Origin: Neodiprion pinetum
Taxonomy: Eukaryota > Arthropoda > Insecta > Hymenoptera > Diprionidae
Assembly (NCBI RefSeq): GCF_021155775.2
Contig: NC_060234.1
Coordinates: forward strand, 10,736,283-10,800,282
Length of the DNA: 64,000 nucleotides
Direction: 5' to 3'
In this document: piece after piece, positions 58,050-64,000 of the stretch
Position numbering within the stretch: position 1 is the stretch's first letter
Layout: every line of letters starts with the position of its first letter
The notes under the pieces: model-generated
The model's input: only the letters and a program-made list of their open reading frames with translations
Told to the model about the DNA's origin: nothing
Database searches by the model: none
Made by a program: the position numbers and the translations under genes

Positions 58050-58998
58050 TTGAAAAAAAAAAAAACTAATCGAGTCTGTCTTCGACGAGGACTTTTCTTG
58101 TAATGATTTGTTATTTCTGCGTTGCTAATCAATTTGAGATTTGTTTTCTTTGATTGTTTCTTTCTAGAAATTTCTTCTCTGGAATCGAGTTTTGTGTCGG
58201 ATATGCTTTGGATCATTAATGTGATAGGAGCCACGATTATTTTTCGAGGTCGATGAGCGATTGCTTGATTTTCACATTTTATTAACCTTAAGTGTCAGTT
58301 TTTGTGAGTACTTTTCAGGTTACTCGACACAGCCTTTTCCCATCCAATTTTTCCCCGATTCCTGAGGATGACTGGTGGTTTTATTTTGAAGAAGGACGCA
58401 GAAATAATTCAGATAAGATCGTTTCTTTTCTTTTGAATACATATTCAATTTATTTTATTCAAGTATTCTCCCAAATTCACTCAGTGAATTTGAATTGTTA
58501 TACCACCACTCACATTTGTCCTCCAAACTCTAGGGTGTGCTGTTTCAGAAGAAGCTCTGGATTCAGTCACCCCCCGATTTTCTTATTTCCTATGAAGAGA
58601 AGTCTGTTTTCGTCTTATTTGGTACTGGAATTGTCGGTTCTCGGTTCGATGTTTTCATCCGAACCTGTTTCGAAGGGATCCTTCATGAAGAAGATTGAAT
58701 TTCTTCCCGACATCAATCGGGGCCGTTGCGGATAACTTTGAATTCATGAAGCCACATAACACTTAATAACACTAACCTTTATAAAACATGGCACATAAAT
58801 TTTTGAGATTATTTAACGCTCAACTATCTGCTCAAGGTTTTCTGTGGTTTACCTTGAGACTGAGGGCAAATGCCAGATAGTAAAAAAGGGAGTTCTTAAA
58901 TTTTTAGAGCCACAGCTCCAACTCACCTTTGAGCACTGACTACTAGAATACTTTTATAATTATTTTATCTTTCCCGAGTCGGGACGACTCTTTTCCTC
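58050..58998 (+). other. 3' region of the LTR element, no gene recognised
   Basis: Holds a 147-codon plus-strand frame (58292-58735) beginning after an acceptor-like TTTTCAG, with a hydrophobic stretch and several Cys but no domain I recognise. An eroded env is conceivable but unsupported. The rest is AT-rich. Confidence 0.4.
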
Positions 58999-59010
58999 GG
59001 GGGGGAGTAG
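58999..59010 (+). promoter_or_regulatory. Polypurine tract
   Basis: GGGGGGGAGTAG directly before the 3' LTR; primer for plus-strand DNA synthesis. Confidence 0.85.
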
Positions 59011-59288
59011 TGTTACAAAGGGTGAAATCACCCGTTTTGCCCCCTCTTTAATGATCTAGTAGTCAGCATAGATAAAAGACGTTTATAAACCTCTTATGTC
59101 TTTAAAAAGAATAAGGTTGCTGCGCCAACCGATATTATTGTAAAAACAGTCTTGTTTCAGACTTCAAACAAGAAACACGTATATTGCATTAAAAGCATTT
59201 ATCACGATATTTTTGTTCACGCCTTTGATTTGATAATAAGTAAACTCGCGGATCCATATTTTATTAACGTAACGCCTAAAACGTTACA
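59011..59288 (+). repeat. 3' LTR
   Basis: 278 bp, 276 identical to the 5' LTR, followed by the ATAT target repeat. Confidence 0.95.
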
Positions 59289-59292
59289 ATAT

Positions 59293-59868
59293 ATTTATAC
59301 ATATACATATATGTACGTGATATATGTATGTGTTGTGACGTGGATTTTTCTGCACCTCGGTCACTCGGAGCAAATAACCGAGAACTTACCGCGTGCACAA
59401 TAATTTGGCGTCCACGATGTCCCCTGAACCTGCAATCAGACCGCGAAATTTGTTGGGCGCCTGGCGTGGTCAACACGCCTCGAAATCGGTAATACGATAT
59501 ACCGCGACCAGATGCTCGGTAGCTCAGTACCGCGGCGAGGGGAGGGGTAATCTTTGGGTAGAGAGAGATACGCCACACGTACGTTGACAAGTTATTTCAC
59601 AAAGCAGCGAGAAAGTTAAACAATATATTTCAACACAGCGATAATACAAAAAAAAAATTAAAAATAATAATAATACTGCGGAAGCTCGTCCTCGCGATCC
59701 CAAACGCAAGCGCTTAGCTTACCAAATAAAAGAAGAACGAGCAAACAAAATAATCAATCAAGAAGAGAAAAAAAAAAAAAAAGGAAACAAAAATATGAAG
59801 GGATCCCGAAGACCTCTACGGCCTACGTGCGCTAGTCACTATACTACTAGTGACCGCTAATTTACACA
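59293..59868. other. Spacer, possible LTR-like fragment, no gene
   Basis: The sequence from about 59331 begins TGTTGTGACGTGG, the style of an LTR start, and is GC-richer to about 59590. No matching partner was found in the window. An A-rich tract follows at 59645-59790. Confidence 0.35.
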
Positions 59869-60573
59869 TTAAAAGAAACCAATAGCAAAATCGGACGCGA
59901 CGCGCTGCTCGCGAACGTCCTTTACATTATAATAATCGTCTATATCCCCCTCAACTTTGCAGTGTGCATAGTATTGTTCAAGTGGCTCGTTAGCTTCACG
60001 GTCACTAACTCTCAATCCATCTTGCTGATTGCAGATTAATTGTGTCTTCTGCCCATCTGGCGAGAAGACAATTGGATCGGTGAAATACTTGCCTGCTTTC
60101 TTGTTCAAGTAGTTGAGCTTCGCCCTTAAGTCACTAATGTCGTCTTGCAAATCTACGACATCATAGTTTGGCGGTATTATGTCATTGGGATTTTGTAAAA
60201 CCGGATTTTCCGGTTGTCCGTGCCATATCGTTCCCGGAATCGGGTTGTGTTGGTAGAAAGCCCTGCGTTGTTGCATGGGCGTATCCTCACGCGCTAAAGC
60301 TTCTACGGTATTCCGCAGATTAGATAAAACTACCTGCTCACTTTGTGGCACAAATCTGCCATCGTGGTAGTTGTCGCGTGCTAACTTTGGCACATATGTG
60401 GAATCATAGACGTTTATTTTGCCGATCGCATTTACGATCGAGCTGATCTGATCTGGTAACACATGTAACGGTCTTTTCGTTTTCGCGGTTTTTTGTAGAC
60501 TAGGATTCACTCCAATTGCGGAGCCCCTCGCATATAACGAAAATCTTCCGTAACAATTTTCTTTTATGGTGTT
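59869..60573 (-). CDS. Unrecognised ORF, orphan pair member 1
   Basis: Minus-strand frame open for 235 codons between stops, with no early ATG; the clearest protein-like part starts about 60564 (ENCYGRFSLYARGSAIG) and ends GDIDDYYNVKDVREQRVAS...FF. Composition is that of a soluble globular protein (HVLPDQISSIVNAIG, NPIPGTIWHGQPENP, ADLDDDISDLRAKL-type helix). No family recognised. It lacks a start, so it may be a 5'-truncated gene, a fragment of an integrated virus or part of a retroelement. It lies on the same strand as the ORF at 61147-61728 and between two copies of the gypsy-like element. Confidence 0.45.
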   Translation of the reverse strand, partial: NTIKENCYGRFSLYARGSAIGVNPSLQKTAKTKRPLHVLPDQISSIVNAIGKINVYDSTYVPKLARDNYHDGRFVPQSEQVVLSNLRNTVEALAREDTPMQQRRAFYQHNPIPGTIWHGQPENPVLQNPNDIIPPNYDVVDLQDDISDLRAKLNYLNKKAGKYFTDPIVFSPDGQKTQLICNQQDGLRVSDREANEPLEQYYAHCKVEGDIDDYYNVKDVREQRVASDFAIGFF

Positions 60574-61146
60574 TTATTGTTTTTATTTTAAACGAAATTT
60601 CGGACGTTGGTATGACTCAATGACATGTATGGATAAAATTAGAATCGAATACGTGAAGCGAATAAATATCAACAAAAAGAATAAATAAATGTATAAATAA
60701 AATAGTGACGGCGGACATCTAGGACGACAACAATTTCATAAAAGTCATACTCATAAAATTATTAATAAAATAGGACAGGTCAGAACGTAGATAAAACTTA
60801 TCATCAGCGTTATTGAGGATATTCTTCAGATCCTTAATTCCGTGTCCGGCCAATTCGAATTCCCTCGTCCGTCATTCTTGGTGGGCTTTCCTCGATCGGG
60901 AATCCGAATGCGTTTTTTGTTTCGTCGGTTGTCTTTCTTCTTTCGTGATGATTCTTTATTGCGATCGCACTCTGCTGACGATCCCCTCATCCGTCGTCTC
61001 CCGCTTCCCGCTCGATCGATTCTCAACCGTCCTCTCTCTTTCACTTCTCGATCGATTCTCTTCCGTCGTATCACCGCTTAGGTGAAAGCCCCCCTCCCTA
61101 CGGACCTACCTATCACTGAGTTCCGTAGTCTCTCTGGCGGCTAAAT
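60574..61146. other. Non-coding spacer between the orphan ORFs
   Basis: AT-rich half (60574-60830), then a segment with repeated CTCGATCGATTCTC (about 61009-61065). No gene. Confidence 0.45.
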
Positions 61147-61728
61147 TCAACTGTTACACACAATCACTGCTTTTGCGGCTTGTAGCCACTCTTCATTGAA
61201 AGTGTTGTGTTTATAATCATCCTCGTTATTTTGTATGGACGAGATGCCGCGCTGAACAAACTGAACCTTGGCTTCTAATACAGCCAGTGATACGCGGTAC
61301 AACTGATAGATTGATCCTCGAACAGGAACATTATTAAATTCGAAAAGGCACGAGAATATGTGTAAAGTGCCCATTCCAATGGCTCGAGTTGTAATCGTTA
61401 GAGTGATCGCTTTCGACGTGTTATACGCCTCTAGCCTTTCCATTGCACTCATGTCATCTTTCACTCCCGGATATAATTTCTTCTTCAGCTCATCGCTAAG
61501 TAAATTCGAAGTTTCGGTGTTCTTTTCATTTCGATGCGAAGAGAAGCGCTTCCTCTGATAAGCGCCGCGGGAGGAACTTGCTCGGCCTCTTGTACCACCA
61601 CGGTTCACGGCGGGTTGGACTTGTAACCTCGCCTCCTCGTAGGCCCTGTCTGGCATATCATTCTGTACAAATCCTGTACTGAATAATTGCTTAGGACGGT
61701 AAGTTCGGCTATTTCTATAATTCGACAT
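61147..61728 (-). CDS. Unrecognised ORF, orphan pair member 2 (193 aa)
   Basis: Minus strand, ATG at 61728 (MSNYRNSRTYRPKQL) to the stop at 61147. The N-terminal 65 residues are Arg/Ser/Gly-rich (GGTRGRASSSRGAYQRKRF), like a nucleic-acid-binding tail. The remaining about 125 residues look globular (LSDELKKKLYPGVKDDMSAM, IGMGTLHIFSCLFEFNNVPV, EWLQAAKAVIV). A basic tail plus globular body resembles small viral coat or nucleocapsid proteins, but I recognise no family and offer this only as a possibility. Its start lies about 50 bp from the truncated 5' edge of the second gypsy copy. Confidence 0.5.
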   Translation of the reverse strand: MSNYRNSRTYRPKQLFSTGFVQNDMPDRAYEEARLQVQPAVNRGGTRGRASSSRGAYQRKRFSSHRNEKNTETSNLLSDELKKKLYPGVKDDMSAMERLEAYNTSKAITLTITTRAIGMGTLHIFSCLFEFNNVPVRGSIYQLYRVSLAVLEAKVQFVQRGISSIQNNEDDYKHNTFNEEWLQAAKAVIVCNS

Positions 61729-61775
61729 TTTCAAATTAATTGTAATTTCGGGCTGATATCAGTACCACAAATAAG

Positions 61776-62190
61776 TGATCCAGAAATTAAAATGGCCGTT
61801 GGAACATCGGGCCTCACTTCTCTGAGGGAGGCAACGGCCAAAGCCCTTGAGGTGGAGGCAATGAGGAAACAATATTTTGGGCTGAGCAAGCTTCGTCGGA
61901 TTGAGGTGTCCGAAAACACCTCAGAAAGACGAAGTTTTGAACACTCGGAGGAATCAAAACCTCAAAATTATAGAAATAAAAATAACAATAGTAATTTTAA
62001 ACCAAGAAATCGAGGTTCTTTTCAAAACCAGCAAAACAAGCGTGTAAATAAGAACGCGGTCATGACGAGTCAAACCGGCTTGACCTGTATATTTTGTAAA
62101 AATATAGGTCACGACGCCAATCATTGTTTTCTAATTAAAAAAATTAGTAGAGAACCGATGCAAGGCTCGAATTCAAACTCTTATAACTGA
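61776..62190 (+). pseudogene. gag: gag 3' fragment, second copy
   Basis: Matches the last third of gag, including the zinc knuckle CIFCKNIGHDANHC. It ends early at TGA 62188-62190 where the first copy has TGG. The slippery AAAAAAC (62256-62262) and gag stop downstream are retained. Confidence 0.85.
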
Positions 62191-62256
62191 CGTAAGAAAA
62201 ATATAGAAATAGGGGAAGCAAATCCTCAATCGAGTTCTTCAACAGGAACTCACCCA

Positions 62257-64000
62257 AAAAACTAATTCTAGATGATTTGTCAGGGCGAAAATCATCGCAG
62301 ATTGTTAGAAGTGAAAGCCCTCTTAGAGAACAGTTTTTAATTAGAAGTCTACGACAGTCTGGTCTTTACGCGCGTAGTACTGTTAATGGCGTCGATTGTC
62401 TATGGGTAATAGACACGGGCGCGGAAGTAACCGTAGTTCGATCGGATCTCTTTAAATCCGATGACCAGATTGTTCCCTCTTCTTCTCTGCGAACAGCCAC
62501 TGGAGAGACGACCCTGGTTTTGAGACAAGCTACTGTCCAAATTAACCTTTTTGGGTGTATCGACTCTCCACATAAGGTTTTTATAGCAGATATAGAGGAT
62601 GAAGGTATTTTGGGAATAGACTTTCTTACAGCTCATAACTGTGTTATCTCGACTAAGAGAAATTCACTAGCTTTAAACAATTGCGAAATAACTCTTTGTA
62701 CAAATAGAAATGGAATTGATTGGACTCCTCCTAGAATTCGAGAAATAGAACTTTCGGAGGAAGATTTGCAACAACATTTTCCTTTACATTTACAGAGCCT
62801 TGTTGAGAAATCTTCGATTTCGTTAAATTCAGCTCAGGTAGAATCGTTTAAATCTCTTTTGCTAGAATTTATAGATTCTTTCGCCAAAGATAGCGGTGAT
62901 AAGGGCCGATGTACTTCTGTCAAGCACAAGATCGACGTCGGAGAGAGTTCGCCAATAAAACAAGCTCCACGAAGACTTGCTCTCAACGCTCGAGAATAGG
63001 TGAAGAAGCTTGTGGAAGACACGCTAAAGAACGATGTGATTGAACCATCGTCTAGTCCCTGGGCCTCACCAATCGTCCTTGTTAACAAAAAGGACGGATC
63101 CAAACGATTTTGTAACGATTATAGGAAGCTGAACGATATAACGAAGAAAGATTCTTACCTTCTACCCAGAATTGACGAGACACTCGACCTGATAGCTGGT
63201 GCAACTTGGTTCAGCACCATAGATCTTCAGAGCGGATACTGGCAGGTCGAAATGGATCCTCTAGATAAAGAAAAAACAGCTTTTGTTACGGGTTTAGGAG
63301 GATTATGGCAGTTCAAGGTTATGCCGTTTGGTTTGAGTAATGCCCCGGCTACCTTTGAACGAATGATGGAGGCTGTTCTCCATGGGTTCACTGGCAAAAT
63401 ATGCCTCGTTTATTTAGACGATATAATCGTTTTTGGCAAGAACTTTGAAGAAGAAGTTCAAAATCTCAGACAAGTTTTCGCTAGGCTGAAGCAAGCAGGT
63501 CTGAAAATGAGCCCGAAAAAATGCCATCTGTTCCAGAAAGAAGTAGGCTTCCTCGGACATATCGTTTCAGCACAAGGTGTGAAGACCGACCCATCTAAAA
63601 TAGAGAAGGTTTCTTCTTGGCCGACACCTAAGAATAAAGAACAAATTCAAAGCTTTTTAGGCCTTTGTACGTATTACAGAAGATTTGTAAAAGGTTTCGC
63701 TAGTATAGCTAAACCTCTCCATCATTTGACCGGAATCAAGATTCTTTTTGACTGGACCCCGGAATGCGAAGAGGCTTTCAAGAAATTAAAGGAAAATCTT
63801 ATTTCTTCGCCGATTTTAGCTTATCCAGAGGTCGAAATTCCTTTTATTTTAGATACGGATGCATCTCTTTCAGGAATAGGCGGGGTTCTGTCACAAATTC
63901 AGGGAGGTCAAGAGAGAGTGATAAGCTATTTCAGCAGAGTTTTGAGTAAAACCAAGAGGAATTATTGTGTCACTCGTAGAGAGCTTTTAGCTGTTGTTAA
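62257..64000 (+). pseudogene. pol: pol (protease to RNase H), second copy, one nonsense codon
   Basis: The protease is intact with VIDTGAEVTVV. The protease-RT junction reads through where the first copy has TGA. A TAG at 62997-62999 (GAG in the first copy) interrupts the start of RT. A substitution in the FCIDYRKLN block (I to N) and another near DSYPLPR would affect RT. YLDDII and the RNase H start are present, and the frame is open to the window end. Confidence 0.88.

Larger units (their letters stand above)
51466..59288 (+). mobile_element. Ty3/gypsy LTR retrotransposon carrying a deoxynucleoside kinase
   Basis: 7823 bp from LTR to LTR. The 278-bp LTRs (51466-51743 and 59011-59288) begin TGTTACA and end GTTACA and differ at two positions, so insertion is recent. 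Flanks are ATAT on both sides (51462-51465 and 59289-59292). Order: LTR, tRNA-Leu-type primer site, gag, -1 frameshift, pol (protease-RT-RNase H-integrase), kinase ORF, antisense CxxC gene, about 0.95 kb without recognised genes, polypurine tract, LTR. pol order and motifs place it in Ty3/gypsy (Metaviridae). There is no recognisable env. pol has two in-frame stops, so this copy would need a helper. Confidence 0.93.
61776..64000 (+). mobile_element. Second copy of the kinase-bearing gypsy family, 5' truncated, runs off the window
   Basis: From about 61776 (GATCCAGAAATTAAAATGGC) the sequence follows 52856 onward of the first copy at about 96-98 percent identity by eye, to the window edge within RNase H. 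There is no LTR or gag start at its left edge. Whether it carries the kinase cannot be seen here. Confidence 0.9.

Noticed and set aside
58292..58735. env gene remnant of the LTR element
   Set aside because: Only a short Cys-containing frame with no furin site, fusion peptide or clear transmembrane layout; left unassigned.
1..64000. CRISPR arrays, bacterial operons or rRNA genes
   Set aside because: None seen; spliced genes, AATAAA signals and transposon content mark this as eukaryotic nuclear DNA.

Overview
This window looks like an insect nuclear contig, possibly hymenopteran, though no conserved host gene fixes the taxon. It has AT-rich intergenic DNA, short spliced genes with GT-AG introns, and many nested transposable elements. 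There are no bacterial operons. Two spliced or partly resolved genes, at about 10.3-12.0 kb (-) and 34.7-36.7 kb (+), look like host genes and match no family I recognise. Nearly everything else that codes is mobile.

Layout: 0-1.7 kb holds CA-rich repeats and a Merlin (IS1595/ISXO2-like) transposase with one nonsense codon. 3548-7348 is a complete PIF/Harbinger transposon, with a four-exon HARBI1-like transposase and a six-exon Myb/MADF-like partner on the other strand. 14258-23541 is a pogo-like transposon with about 275 bp inverted ends. Its left end is split by a 6 kb hAT-like element (14300-20330) with an intact 773-aa transposase and a 1 kb foldback. 33.1-34.05 kb is a Mutator-like fragment. 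38.3-45.5 kb is a second Mutator-like unit (spliced transposase plus a DEDDh exonuclease ORF); its first coding exon is split by a 3.8 kb TTA-flanked transposon (41565-45351). 45.7-50.8 kb holds two Penelope-like insertions with inverted arms, 34-35 bp extensions, target duplications and hammerhead-like motifs.

The most notable region is 51466-59288, a young Ty3/gypsy LTR retrotransposon (278-bp LTRs with 2 differences, ATAT target repeat, tRNA-Leu-type PBS, -1 frameshift heptamer between gag and pol). Where errantiviruses carry env it carries an intact deoxyribonucleoside kinase-like ORF preceded by a strong splice acceptor. On the antisense strand before the 3' LTR it carries a spliced 130-aa Cys-x2-Cys protein. 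pol in this copy has two in-frame stops. A second, 5'-truncated copy of the same family starts near 61776 and runs off the window, broken at other positions. Between the copies are two unrecognised minus-strand ORFs.

Interpretation: the kinase could supply deoxynucleoside monophosphates, and so dNTPs, for reverse transcription in non-dividing cells. That role is inference. The motifs, acceptor, LTRs and intron boundaries are read directly from the sequence.
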